Positions 11,877 through 23,787 of a stretch of 64,000 bases of DNA are shown piece after piece. The DNA is from Daphnia carinata (Eukaryota > Arthropoda > Branchiopoda > Diplostraca > Daphniidae): positions 7,005,357 through 7,069,356 of the forward strand of contig NC_081340.1 of the NCBI RefSeq assembly GCF_022539665.2. The letters are read 5' to 3'. Below the pieces are notes generated by a model. The model was not told the DNA's origin, ran no database searches, and saw only the letters and a program-made list of their open reading frames with translations. Position 1 is the stretch's first letter. Each line of letters opens with the position of its first letter. The translations under genes and the position numbers were made by a program.

Positions 11877-12699
11877 TTGAATGCTTACAGATAAACGATA
11901 AACCAATGGAAACAATGCTTACCATTAAACGCGGCCCAATGCTTACCATCAAAGGTGGCCAAAACAGTAAAGTTGAATTGGGCAAGATAAATAAAAGTTG
12001 ATACATGAAATGTGTAAACACAGCGAAAACAGACAATGAAAGAAACAAATTTTGCAAAAAATATTTTATAAAAAAATTTTATTGACAATTCTCTGCACAT
12101 TACAATTATTTTTGCAACTTTAAAAAGGCACAATAGCCCTTTCAAAAGTTGCCGTCAACCCAGGCAGGGGGAGACACTGCCTTGTTGACCCACCGGGGAG
12201 ATTACCCGGTGATTGGCTAAGAGAAGCCGGAAGAAGAGCTGAAGATTTGGAACATTTTTACAGGAGCGATTAACCTTTAGTTCGGATTTGTGGGCAGCCA
12301 CGTCACCCTCCGTGAACACATCATCGGACGAAGCGGCACCCCACGTCCCCTTTCCGGCCAGAGCCCTCCAAACCTCGGTATATGTTGTTTTTATATATAC
12401 CGTACAGTAGGGGCATGACCCCCTACGGGCTTATTATGAGTCAAGGGGAAACGGGGCTACGGAAAGGAAGGGAGCCCAGATATGCACTTCAATTTATGAA
12501 AAATTTAATACCGTTTTTAATTGAGAACCTGACTGAAGTATGGAAATTCCATGTAGTGTATCCAAACATAATAATTTATTCAGGACCTTGCCCCAAACAA
12601 GAAACCTCTTCTGATCAAAATTTATTGTTCATCTATAATAAGACAGTAAAACACCATTAGGCAAAAAAACTCTTAATTCATATATATAGTTCATACCTT

Positions 12700-14640
12700 A
12701 CATGATTCGTGAGTTGATTGCGAGCATATTCTTCTGTCAGAAGCTTCAGAAGAGACATTTACGATTTTCGTTTACGCTCACCATGGATGCTGGTAGACTA
12801 GACATTTAAAGTAAAGACACTTTTCCCAATTCCAACAGTTTTGATTCTTACTTGTAAGTTGTTATTGCACGAGAATGCAGCGACGAAATCCGCGGTCTTT
12901 TTGCTGTTGACAAAAAGAGAGTCTTGGCACCACCGAGATCTTGTAAAACTTCGATCAGCTTAGCTCTCTTATCTCTTTTCGAGCACTGAAAACACAGCTG
13001 TTCAACACCCGGATTGGTGCCATCGACAATGCCTGTTGTGACGAATATGTAGTCTTCCATGTACGTCGCAGCCAGCTCTTGCACTTCATCTGGGAATGTA
13101 GCCGAAAACATACAAACACGACGGATTCCCTACAGAGAAACAAATAGTATTACATCAATCAAATCTCATACTCAAAAGCCATCGAGGACATACTTTCGGA
13201 TGCATCGTTGGATGATTGACAATTTTTTCAACATTGGGACCGAAACCCATATCAAGCATTTGATCAGCTTCGTCCAAAATTTAAAACCTGACTCCCGAGA
13301 AGTCAAATACTTCACGGTCGAGAAAATCATTGAATTGCCCCGCGGTCGCGACAAAAATATTGCACCCAGCTTGAAGATTTGACCGCTGATGGCTCGTGAG
13401 AGTTCCTCCATATATAATCACTGACTTTAAAACCGAACTGTAGGAGAATTTACACGCCTCGCGGTGAATTTGAATGGCCAATTCACGAGTGGGTGCGACA
13501 ATTACAACTTCTGGCTTTTGCCCCATGGCATGAGACGCACCAACAACACCTTGTTCTAACAATATGTTCATAACCGGTACCAAGTACGCCGCCTGCATGA
13601 AAAAATGTAAAATTTTAGATGACTTAATCAACGAATATCACGAAGGGTTTGTTGAGTATCTTAGATGCAATTGGACCTTTTAGTAGTCGCAATCACCGGC
13701 GTGCCCACTCAAAATTACTTTTACTTCAACTTACCCAGTTCATACCGACCCATTCGAATCAAGTCAGTACGAGGGCATCAAGGTTTCAAAATTACACAGC
13801 GTTAATTAGTTGGATTACCGTTTTCCGGAGCCCGTGACCGCACAAGCAATTAAACCTCTTTTGGCAAGAATAACTACAACTGAAGCTTTCTGAACAGGTG
13901 TTGGTTTTATGTAGCCAGAATTCTTAATGTTTTGAAGTAGTAGTTGATGCAGGCCGGCTTCTTCGAATGATGTTATGTATTGAAGTACATCTTTTCCTGT
14001 AGCCTAAAGCAAACACAATAGATATTTTTTAAAAAATACAGTTTCGAGAAATGGCTTACATGGAGGACAACTTTTTCAAAATTGTTAAAGCGTTCCCACA
14101 TAGACAATGCCCTTAAACAGTTCCTTTTCATCACATGTCACAGCTTCTGGAATGTATTGCTCATGTTGCTTTCCATCTTCCGTCAATTCACTGAAGAGAT
14201 TCGGGCAGCCTTTCGAGGTGTGGTCAGCTTCATTACACTAGGAGTAAAACAATGAACACTGGAACATAAAATAGTTTTGTGAAGATATAATTGATGTTTA
14301 CATCATAACAGTTGCTGCCACCAATGCTTCCTCCTTGAGGAAAATCCCTTGCTATATTGTCCTCTTCTTTGTTAAAAATGAGCACTAAAAATGATGTTTT
14401 TTTTGTTTTTTGTTTATCTCATGGCAGGTACGACTTCCACCACCGCCGCGACCCTCCTGTGGACAATCCTTCGAGAAATGTCCCCCTTCCCCATACTATA
14501 AAAAGCACCAAGAAGTTAAGTTCGAACACATGTTTCGATATTTTCATCTTACTTTGTGACGTCAACGGACCACTACCGCTGCCCCCCCCAGCTTGTGGAC
14601 ACTCTGGCAAAATGTCTTTCATACTGTTAAACAAAACCAT
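12700..14640 (-). pseudogene. vas: vasa-like DEAD-box helicase relic with CCHC zinc knuckles
   Basis: Read from high to low coordinates. CCHC pieces lie near 14560-14640 (ECPQAGGGGSGSG) and 14425-14494 (GEGGHFSKDCPQE), and another at about 14190-14242 (CNEADHTSKGCPN). The Q-motif block (SGYIKPTPVQK) and Walker A (TGSGKT) lie at about 13820-14000. PTRELAIQI and GG follow at 13284-13610, then DEAD (ILDEADQMLDMGFGP) at about 13195-13280 and SAT (MFSATFPDEVQELA) at 12920-13111. Damage includes a frameshift near 14110, a one-base loss at the GKT junction, an in-frame TAA at 13281-13283 before LDEAD, TPGR changed to TAGQ, a frameshift near 12915, and no motifs V-VI. Vasa is the germline RNA helicase; this copy should not make a full protein. 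Confidence 0.8.
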
Positions 14641-14917
14641 AGTTTAAAGTAATCACGAATACAAGAGCCTGGACAGAAAAAATGTAGAACAGAATGAAAC
14701 AAATAAGATTATATAGAGAGGTCAAGAAGTTAGCGAGGACGGTCTATCTTAAAGGTGGTTAAGCCAATCGCTGAAAAAAAAACTGTCCGATGAGCCACGG
14801 TTTAAGGCGCCTCTTGTGGGCGCAAAAGTCATTACGAGAAATTTTATCCGCCACAAACTAAATGTTTTTAAACATTTAAAGTACTTATCCAAATGAAAAT
14901 TTAACTTAAGAAAATTT

Positions 14918-15002
14918 ATATGTTTGAGTAATATAAAGACGTTATTGTGTATTATTTTCACATCGCAACAACCAATAATGACTTTATATTACTCAAACAT
15001 AT
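14918..15002. repeat. Perfect 21-bp inverted repeat
   Basis: ATATGTTTGAGTAATATAAAG at 14918-14938 is exactly inverted at 14982-15002, with a 43-base loop. It could be a short DNA-element remnant or a hairpin RNA; no TSD was found. Confidence 0.75.
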
Positions 15003-16659
15003 TATTTATACCTAAAACAAGCAATTATTCTCATTGCTATTAGAATTACATTCATTATAATTGCTGCAGCACAAAATGGAAAGTTAATAGTTAATAGTAA
15101 TAATAATGAAGTTAAGTAAGTAGAATATAACAAAATAATTATTGTATAGTTATATTTTAATGAAATAAAGTTATTAGTTAAAATTAGAAAACTAAACAAA
15201 CTCAGCGGAAAAGCATTACCAAGGAGGAACATCTTCCATGTTGACAAAGAATACTAGGTTTATCATGTACAGTACATGGCAGAATATCCACATTGGCTGG
15301 ATGGCGCAATCCTTTGCGTAATCACACAAATAATAAGTAAAACATATTGAATTGAAACCAAATTTAACTGAACTTTTACCAAACAGCCAGCTAGCACCTC
15401 TGAATTCCAAAACTACGCCTACACATTCGTATCAAGCATTTCCAGCATGTCTCACCTTTGGCATTTGTTTTCTTTTTGCTGGCATTTGTTTCGGTTGCTG
15501 TCACCATCTACCGACCGGTAGATAGGGCTGACAAGGGAAGTGATACATGACGCTGTTGGGAATCACATACAGCTCATAGAGCACAGCAAGGGTAAATGTT
15601 ATCAATGAAAACAGGATAACCATGTGTTTGGAAACAATCAAGCATATCCTTCTCACATTATTCTCTTATTCATAGCATTTCTACAGCTTAAGGATTTCTA
15701 TTGCTTCCTCATGCTTTGTTACTATTTATCTTGTTTTGCTATTATTACTTACCTCCTATTGCTTTCTGAATGTACCATTGCTGCTTCAAAATTCAAGTGG
15801 ACTTTATCCACTGATAGTATCCAACAATCTTGCAGCAGTAGATCCATCAGCTATGCCTGTTTAAAAAAAGTACTTAACTTTAGCTTTTTGCTATTCAAGG
15901 GCTGTGTGTGTCAAATATGACATATGCTATGCTGATTACAATTTAACACACTATCTGTTTTTCTTGAGGGTGATCTTTTGCTTCTACGTAGTGGGGGTCC
16001 AAACCATCACCTCTATAAGCAATATGAATGTCACTGGTGGAATTTTTTAGTCATACCATATTGGCAACGAAGATCTCCAAAGAACTTTACAAATCATCAT
16101 TGCATATATCCTTTAAAAAAAATTCACAAAAGTAATTTGTAATTACAATAATTATAAAAATTCTTGCTCATGTAACTTATATGATCGACAAAATTCATTG
16201 TTTATCCTGTTCTTCTGGCATACTTAAAAAAATTAATTTCTGGCAAGAGCTTCTGAAAGAATAAACTGATTGCAAATAAAAAACATTACGTAATGTTTCG
16301 TAATGCCATAAAGTTCGTAATGTGTCATAATGCTTGACAGGTAAATTAACCCTATCAGAACTTTCCATCTTTGCTAGATACATTTCCAGCTTGATCACAA
16401 CTCTTCTTCTTGTGGTGTTACTAAACTATGGACTTCAAAATAGACTTCGAAAATTTCGACTTCCTGCTGTAACTATGGAGTTCGTCAGATGGCGTTCGCT
16501 GACTAACTTTACCTAACCTGGTAGCCACCGCCATCTTACGATTGACATTTGTTGATCCCAAAATCACTTGAACAAGACAATACCGCCGCTTTGGTCGGAC
16601 CGTAGAAACCCTTAACCGTAACGTCAGTGTTTAGCTCTCTAACTATAAAATGAAAATAG

Positions 16660-16665
16660 TTTATT
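16660..16665 (-). terminator. Polyadenylation signal of the Ly6 gene
   Basis: AATAAA on the minus strand, about 20 bases beyond the TGA stop at 16685-16687. Confidence 0.6.
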
Positions 16666-16684
16666 ATTACGCTAGGATTTTAAC

Positions 16685-17234
16685 TCAAATAAGGTAGACG
16701 ACAGCTGCAAGCGTGAATAGAGAAAAGATAGCCTTTTCGGAATGCAGCTGAGAACTACCATTGCAATTGTCTGTGTCGCAGGAACACACGAGCTGCGCAC
16801 CGTCTTTATGCATTCCTGTTTTTTGGCAAATATTCATAGTGGTATTCATGTACCCGCACTGGCGAACAACGCGAGTCTCTACTCCACCTTTGTACGAAAA
16901 AAAGACAGGAAATATTAGCGAAAGGATGGCGTTTACATACTAAAACCAATAGCTAACCTTCATGAGAAAACTGATGCACCATTTTTCTGCAATAGGTATA
17001 CCGTTCGCCATCAGGAAGTTCTGTACAGTTAACGTGAAACTTATCAGAAGCCACCAATTTGTCCGTTGACGCGCAATCTTCTCTAAAATGAAGTGAGTTG
17101 CAAACGTAGCACTGCAACGACACAACTATGATTCACAGCGTAATGTTATATTATTGTAAGCGAACGTTTGATTTAAGTACATTACCTTCAGAAAAAAAAA
17201 AGAAAAAAACCGTTATCCAGAGCATGTTGTTCAT
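16685..17234 (-). CDS. Small secreted/GPI-anchored uPAR/Ly6-domain protein (quiver-like)
   Basis: Exons, high to low: 17234-17186 (signal peptide, MNNMLWITVFFF), 17111-16958 and 16887-16685. The mature part starts CYVCNSLHFREDCAS and contains VNCTELPDGERYTYCRKM, VRQCGYMN, ICQKTG and ends CSCDTDNCNGSS. The final C-DTDN-CN is the Ly6/three-finger signature. A hydrophobic tail (AIFSLFTLAAVVYLI) follows, as in GPI-anchored Ly6 proteins such as quiver/sleepless or boudin. Exons 2 and 3 join in phase. Exon 1 does not: its run of ten A (plus strand 17192-17201) puts TGA in frame, whereas nine would join correctly. Either the assembly has one base too many or the first exon differs. Confidence 0.75.
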
Positions 17235-18092
17235 GATGATCCGTCTGGGAAACGTAAGAAGATGAGGCGTTTACGCAACCTCTCAACATGGGAAGTTGGA
17301 ATCTTGTGGGTCAATTTCTTTGCGCTCGACTGAAATATATGGCACACAGCGCTGTAAAAACGTTTCCAGTTACTATGGTTTTTCTTACTGTTGCCAAGCG
17401 AAAAAAAAAAACATCCCAATCCCAAGCGTCCACTCTACTGTTAGGTTGTAAACAAGAATGCCTAAGGGTCAGCAATTCTACGGAGATAGAGGGGCAGGAA
17501 GGTTCGTCTAACCCTTATCGGTAAATCAGTAAACAAAAAGACACTGAATTCCTTTTAGATGTCAGGCAGCTGAAAATTCAGTAAGGCAATTACACGAATA
17601 CGTAGGTAATCCAACTGCGAAAAATAAAAGCCATTAATAATTGTATGAAAGCATAGTATTGGTAATTTATTATGAAAACGCATTATGTTAAACCTCTAAC
17701 GGTTATACCTTAGGAGAACGCGGTAAATTAAGGATTCTACAAAAATGTTAGAATTGGAACAGAAAATTGGAAATGTTTTACCAATCATTTAAGGAGAAAC
17801 CAATAAAAACCTAACTTCTTGAAACAACTGCGATGACTTTTATTCAACATTATAGATACCCGACAGCAACACGCTAATACCATCCACACCTACTTTGACA
17901 AAAAGTATTAACGAACACGATTCAACTGCAAATTACCATAACATCTAATCTAAAACCGAGGAATAGCACTTCCTTTAACAAATAAAACCTGAAATAAAAA
18001 AGAATTATCCAAAAAAAGCTTCATTTATCCTGAATCAAAAGGAATCTAAAACAACAAGTACCTTGCTTTCTTTTAAATTCACTTTGTAGTCT
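17235..18092. other. Intergenic; APN 3' UTR
   Basis: Holds the Ly6 promoter side and the 3' UTR of the aminopeptidase. A minus-strand AATAAA at 17838-17843 could end the aminopeptidase transcript. Confidence 0.45.
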
Positions 18093-21000
18093 TTACATAA
18101 AGCCGTTCTCCTTCAACCAGTTTTCTAGATCGGGTTTGTTCACTTTCAACCACTGAATGTTATTTTTTACAGTTTCAAGCGATTGTTCCCTAGCACGGGC
18201 GCCTGCGCCAGCATCAGGATACTTTGCAAAAAATTCTTTCATCTAAGACCGTTAAAAATCCATTACATAGTGTACATCCGCCATGAACGAAAACTGTATA
18301 GATATACCTCATCCAGACGAATTTGTTGTGTAAACTTACTCGTCACTGTACCCACCATACGACCCAAGTAACGGTTGTTCGTAGTGAAGCGGTCAACTAG
18401 ATACTGCCATTCATTCCTGCGATGAAAACCTGGTTAGCTACATTTACGTACAGGAGAAAGAAACAAAAATAAATTTTCATAAGAGACATTTTACCTTACA
18501 AAATCCCAAACGATAGGAAGCCCAACTGGGTTGGCCGAAATGTACTCTAAGACAGTAAAATAATCCTGGGATCGGACTTTGTCTGTCTTAGCCAAATCTA
18601 GGTATCTAAAAATGTGGGTAGTGTGGGAAACCGACAATTAAGCAAAGAAAGAGTAACGGAAAAGAAAAGAACAATATAACTTCTGTGAAAAATCTAAATA
18701 TTATAATATGTTACTGATGAATAAGCCAGGGTTCCTTTGCAAAGGCCAATCCATAGAGCAGCTTGATTGCCTCATTGGGATCTGTTTCCTTAGTGTAGCG
18801 GTCCCACATCGCATTCCATACAGCGGCATCACCAATTTGAGCAATACCGTAGCGATAGACCAAGTTCCGGAAGTTGGGGGGAATGTATTCGTCTGGGTTG
18901 TTTATCCACTTGGTTAGGCGTTCGGCAGCAGTTTCCAAGCAAGGCGTATAGTCACTGAGGCAGGCAAGCGACAAGATGGTAGTCTGCAGATTCCTGTTAA
19001 CACCACCAAGTATTAATACATGCTCAACTAAATCTCTATGAAAATTCCGTACTGGTCTAAAAACGAGGACTGATTGTTCCATCCTAATTCCAAGTACGAC
19101 GGCTCCACAAGCGTAATGATAAATTCCTGAAGAAAAACGTTTAAAATAACCTATCGACATCTGATGAATTAAAATCTTACTCACCCTGAATCCTGGGTAA
19201 AGGTTTGTAATGTATATTAAGCTCGAAATATAAGAAAGCTTGCCAGATGCGGCACTCCATGGAACTGGATGACGGTCGTTCTTAACATACTGAACAAGTT
19301 CCAGGGACGTGCTGTACGGCAAGGAGCCTGCTGCTGACAAACTGAATGAATCGTCAATCAAACCCCATCGATCACTGGGTTTCATGGCAGAGACGTTCTT
19401 TCCGAGAGAGGCAGCTAAGGCGTTCCAATGCTCCGGAAGATAATTAACACGGAAGAAACCTCTTTGGTCTGCATTCAGTTTCACCCATGTAACGTCATTC
19501 GGTAATTCGATTGTCACTGCAGAAGTGGAAAAAAGGGAAATCAGATAAGCAATAGAAGCTGATTGTTTGTGGAAATTACCGGAATCATCAGCCATATAGA
19601 GCCACTTCTTTTGCAATGTTGAATCTTTGTCGGTAATGTAGAAAACTGGAACATCCCATTTATACCTAGCAACCAATTACGCGTCAATCGAGCAATACAT
19701 ACCAAAACCGAATGGACATTACGATACCCGTACGGCGACGGTGTTACAGTTGCATTGCTATTGGGATCAGACAAGAACCGAGACTGTTTTACAATCAATT
19801 TGTTGCCATTAATTGTGTAACTCAAGACAGGGTAGCCCATTTGCCGTGTCCAAGTATCCATGATACCGGCAATATCCAAATCAGGCGTAACAGCCTGCAA
19901 TGAAACCAAGAGTTAGAAGGAGAATTATTCACTCACTTCCTCGTACTTACTTGTAATGCACGCCATAGATCAGCAGTAGCTGCATTCTTGAATTTGTATT
20001 CTTTAAGGAAGTTCTGGATACCCAGCTGAAAATTTGCTGGTCCCATGAAACTTTCTAACATCATGAGTACAGCCGCACCCTAGATTTATTAATTTTTAAA
20101 AGGGCATAAATTTTTCAGTAACCTAACATTCCCAATGATGATGTTTCTTTACCTTGTTGTAAGAAATTGCGTCGAAGATTTCAGTAATCTCATCCGGATG
20201 GTTTACTGTAACAACGATTGGGTGTGAACTTAGCTTCGAATCGAGGTCCAAAACTGGGCCAACATCATCGCTTAGGATGAATGTCATCTATATATCCAAA
20301 TTCAAAAACAAAGCGTTAATAAAAATGTACAGCAACAATCACCAATCATTAGAATACCATGTCCCATGTTGTCTCGCAAGCGTCTGTTGCTTTGAATTCC
20401 ATGTAACTAGCGAATCCTTCGTTCAACCTTAATTGTTATCAATAATTGGTCAACAGTTACAAATCTCAAACTTAGTTAACTATAGAGACTGATATGCTAA
20501 TGGTAAAGGAAAAATTTTGCTTGCCATAGATCGTCCCACCAGATGATGGTCACTATAAATATTCAAATCGTTATAAATTAGATTAAACGCAAAAAATTAT
20601 TGCAACTTACTTAGGTTGCCGAACCACTGATGAGCTAACTCGTGGGCAACAACAGTTGCGACTCGTTTCTTATTGGACGTAGAGCTTTCCAGAGGATCAT
20701 ACAACATGGCCGTTTCCCGAAACGTTACTAAGCCCCAATGTTCCATCGCACCGGAGACGAAATCAGGAATGGCAATCAAATCTGTCAAATGGCTTCAATT
20801 GTAAACTTGATCTGAAGAAGTTCACAGAATTAACAGCATACCTTGCTTTGGCAAAACATAATCAATATCGAAATACTCTTCATAGTAATCAGTGGCTTTG
20901 ATTCCGATCTCCAACGGATATTCGGTGCTGTTAAATTGGTTGGAACGCGAGATCGTTCTGATGGGCACACCTCTCTTAGTGTGCCCAAGCCTTTCTTTGA

Positions 21001-23787
21001 AGTCACAGACAATGAAGCAGGCCAAATAGGTAACCATTTCAACACTCTTTTGAAACTTTACTGTAGTTAAGCCAGTACTCGGTACATCATCTTCAACTGA
21101 CTGTAAAAACAAAGGAAATTAAAAAAGTTATTATTAGTTTGAAAGAATCAATGAAATGAAAACCCTTAAAATCGTAATAAAATCCCGCCGAAAGCCTTAG
21201 GCATCCATTCAACGTTTTGTTTCGTACCCATCCCTCTCGTGCTTTCCTAATGACACGGGCGTTTATAAGGAACTCGAGAAAAGACGATCAGGCAGTCGAC
21301 TATACCACAGTATATAAAGGACAAGATGTGCAACTAAATGCATCTCATTCCCTTCCCAAGTCTCAACATGTCACGTAAGTAGAGCTCTTTACACCATTTC
21401 TTAACCAGATTGAAATGTTAACTCCCTGTAAATTTTCATTAAAAATAATAGTAGGTTGCCGAATTTTAATTTTGGGACTTTTCCTTTTCGAGTCCATTTG
21501 GTGGGTGAATGGAGCTGCAGTTCCGTCTTTCGGAAATACGCAATCACAATTCCCAAAAGATGCAACAGACAACGCACGGAATGCATCGTCACCATCTGAT
21601 TTCAAGTAATTTTTTTTTTAAAATCTAACCTACACCGAGTACAAATCTAACGGAATTTACGTTCAGGTCATTCACGCCAATGGAACAAATGCGCCCGAAT
21701 AGTCTACCATCCCAGCCACCCGTAAGACCATTTGGAACTATGCCTAGCATGTTCCAAATGCTTCCGCAAAACGCACTACCGAGCTTCGTGATGATGCCGC
21801 AACCGCCCCAAACACCGCAGGCCGGCATGGTAATGATGCAGCATACACCCCCTCCACCAAGCATGATGAACAATCCCAGTCAACAACAAGGACAACCACA
21901 ACAGCCTAAACGCGAAATCCCTCCAGTGATGAATGCCACCATCGCCAGCCACGCACCAATTTTAAACACCAACAATACCCGCCCTAATAACAATACACGT
22001 CGGGAAACGGAGCCAACTACAGTTGCGCCAGCAACTACTGTTCGTCAACCAGCCCAGGAAACAACTCTAGGTATTTCTTAATTCATAAAGATTCTGTGGA
22101 AACCAAATTGATACGTTTGTTTGCAGGTACGGAACAGAAAGAATCCGACGGATCAAAACTCAAACAAGCATCAGTGAACCCATTCATAATTCCCCAACAG
22201 CCCCCACAACCCATTCCTATGGCGCCGTTCAACCCGATGATGCAACAATTTAACCCGATGATGCAGCCATTCGGTCCGATGATGAATCAACCTCTCTTCA
22301 TTGATCCGATGGGGCGTTTGATGATGCTCGTACCATTCGATCCTTCCCGCTTGAATCTAGCTGCCCAGGCAGGACCTCAAGGACCTCAAGGTCCCCCATT
22401 GCCCATTCAAAGTACTTTCAAGAAGTTTTGAAATGATTTAGAATTATATCTAATTAACATTAATTTACAGTCCCTTTCGGCCAACCTCAACTACGCCCTG
22501 TTATGCCCGACTTTAGCAAGCAACCCCCTCGAATGCCAGTGGCGTCCAAGAATGAAACTACTTCAAGCTAAACATCTAATATCTAGAATATCAACTGTTA
22601 TCAAATTTGTAAATTTACTTCCATAAAAAATAGAGAAATACACATGCTATGTAAAAAGAATTATTTTAGAGCAAGACTTACCATTTCAGGCATGTTAGAA
22701 TAAGACACATAGCCATCTCCTTTAGGCCTTACAAGGGTCACTCCAAATGTAGACTTGTAGCTTGGCTCATCCAAACAAGGGAAAGCTCTTCTGGCATAAG
22801 TTGGCTCAAATTTGCTTGTTGCAATTGTTCTAATTTCGATAAAAAAGGTTGGAATTATTTGAACATAAAGATTCTTTTATAAATATACCTTGTTTGGTTT
22901 GTGTCACTGTTGTAGTAATTGCTTTTATAAAAGCCAACAATATCCTTTGTCAAACTCCCAGTAAAATCCATATTAACTGTGTACAACCCTGGTTGCATTT
23001 GAGAACGCAGCTTGACAACCCAAAACTCATTTGGTGCATACTCAAATGTTTCACCAAGACTTATTTGTTCTCCATTAGATTCTATTCCTTTATGAACTGA
23101 TGTGGAGCTAATAGTGAGGTATTTGATGTGGATCAGAACGAAATCTCGTGGCTTAGTGACATTCAGGTGGATAGCCACTTTCCCGGTAAAGGTGCCACTT
23201 ACAAGATCAGGATGTAAGTAAATTTCATAATGCAGCGGTAACGTGTCACTTGGAAGTCGGTAGTCCAACTCCCACGGCTCGGTCAATTGAGGTGTCGTAC
23301 TTCCAGCCATTGTAGTACTCTCTACGATTGGTGTCGTTTCGACTGTTGTTGTCTCGGTTTTCAGTGACGATAACTCTGCATAATGACAAAATGTTATACT
23401 CTCTTCGTTTTGCTGATTAGAAAATTTTACCTTTGTTCGCACCAGACAACGAGACCGATAGGACTATGGAACAAAAATGAAATGATAGGTAAACAAAACG
23501 ATTCAAACACGTTAAATAATCGAAGTTAACTATCGATAAAGTATATCGAAACCAATGTTAAGAAAACGCAAAGCAAAGTAACAAATCTGAGAAACACTGC
23601 TTAAATACTGCACTTATGACTTGCAATTGTGACACAAATACATACACATACTATATGACATTTACTTACCTATGACAGCTATCGCCAAAGCTCCAGACAA
23701 GACTGCAAGCGTTACCAATGGAAGATTGAACCCCATTTTATCGCGTGCCTTTGCCTTCTTTAAAGTGCTATTTAGGACGAACAGCAT
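18093..23787 (-). CDS. M1 aminopeptidase (aminopeptidase N type), membrane-anchored
   Basis: Eighteen exons, high to low: 23787 (or 23736)-23670, 23463-23431, 23375-22889, 22829-22682, 21100-20842, 20781-20611, 20552-20525, 20427-20358, 20287-20153, 20079-19951, 19894-19728, 19665-19580, 19516-19185, 19126-19053, 18993-18715, 18605-18495, 18416-18308, 18242-18093. All phases close, giving 961 aa (944 from the second ATG). Order: short basic tail and signal anchor ([19 protein letters not shown]), Thr-rich stalk, [49 protein letters not shown] (zinc site), [12 protein letters not shown] (third zinc ligand Glu), and SYNKGAAVL with the catalytic Tyr. It removes N-terminal residues from peptides outside the cell. 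Oddities are GAMEH for GAMEN, one GC-AG intron after exon 7, and a gene nested in intron 4. Confidence 0.93.
21311..21318 (+). promoter_or_regulatory. TATA box of the nested gene
   Basis: TATATAAA lies 50 bases before the start codon at 21368. A TCATTC initiator-like site at 21345-21350 sits about 30 bases downstream of it. Confidence 0.6.
21368..22571 (+). CDS. Secreted Met/Pro/Gln-rich protein nested in an aminopeptidase intron
   Basis: Exons 21368-21374, 21455 (or 21452)-21605, 21667-22070, 22127-22411 and 22471-22571 join in phase to 315-316 aa. The 7-base first exon gives MS plus one base. Exon 2 supplies a signal peptide ([19 protein letters not shown], cleavage probably before AAVPS). 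The rest is low complexity: [24 protein letters not shown], a Thr/Asn-rich part with potential N-glycosylation sites, then [19 protein letters not shown] and a short collagen-like GPQGPQGPP. Cysteine is nearly absent after the signal. The composition resembles extracellular matrix or biomineral matrix proteins, but I recognise no family. A TATA box and five clean splice pairs make it a real gene. Confidence 0.8.

Larger units (their letters stand above)
10733..12513. mobile_element. Large foldback element with inverted arms and tRNA-like heads
   Basis: Arms 10733-11360 and 11871-12513 are inverted copies of about 630 bp, closely similar over their whole length. They share GGGCTCCCTTCCTTTCCGTA, a CCCGTAGGGGGTCATGCCCC hairpin block and CACCGGGTAATCTCCCCGGTG. 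The 510-bp spacer holds two tRNA-like sequences that face outward, each reading into its own arm. The layout fits two head-to-head copies of a tRNA-headed retroposon, or one foldback transposon. The outer ends carry ACGGTATT / AATACCGT. No frame of length is present. The right arm abuts the truncated 3' end of the vasa-like relic. Confidence 0.8.
14641..16684. other. Intergenic region without a supported gene
   Basis: AT-rich with scattered short frames and no family resemblance. It contains the perfect inverted repeat at 14918-15002. Confidence 0.4.
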
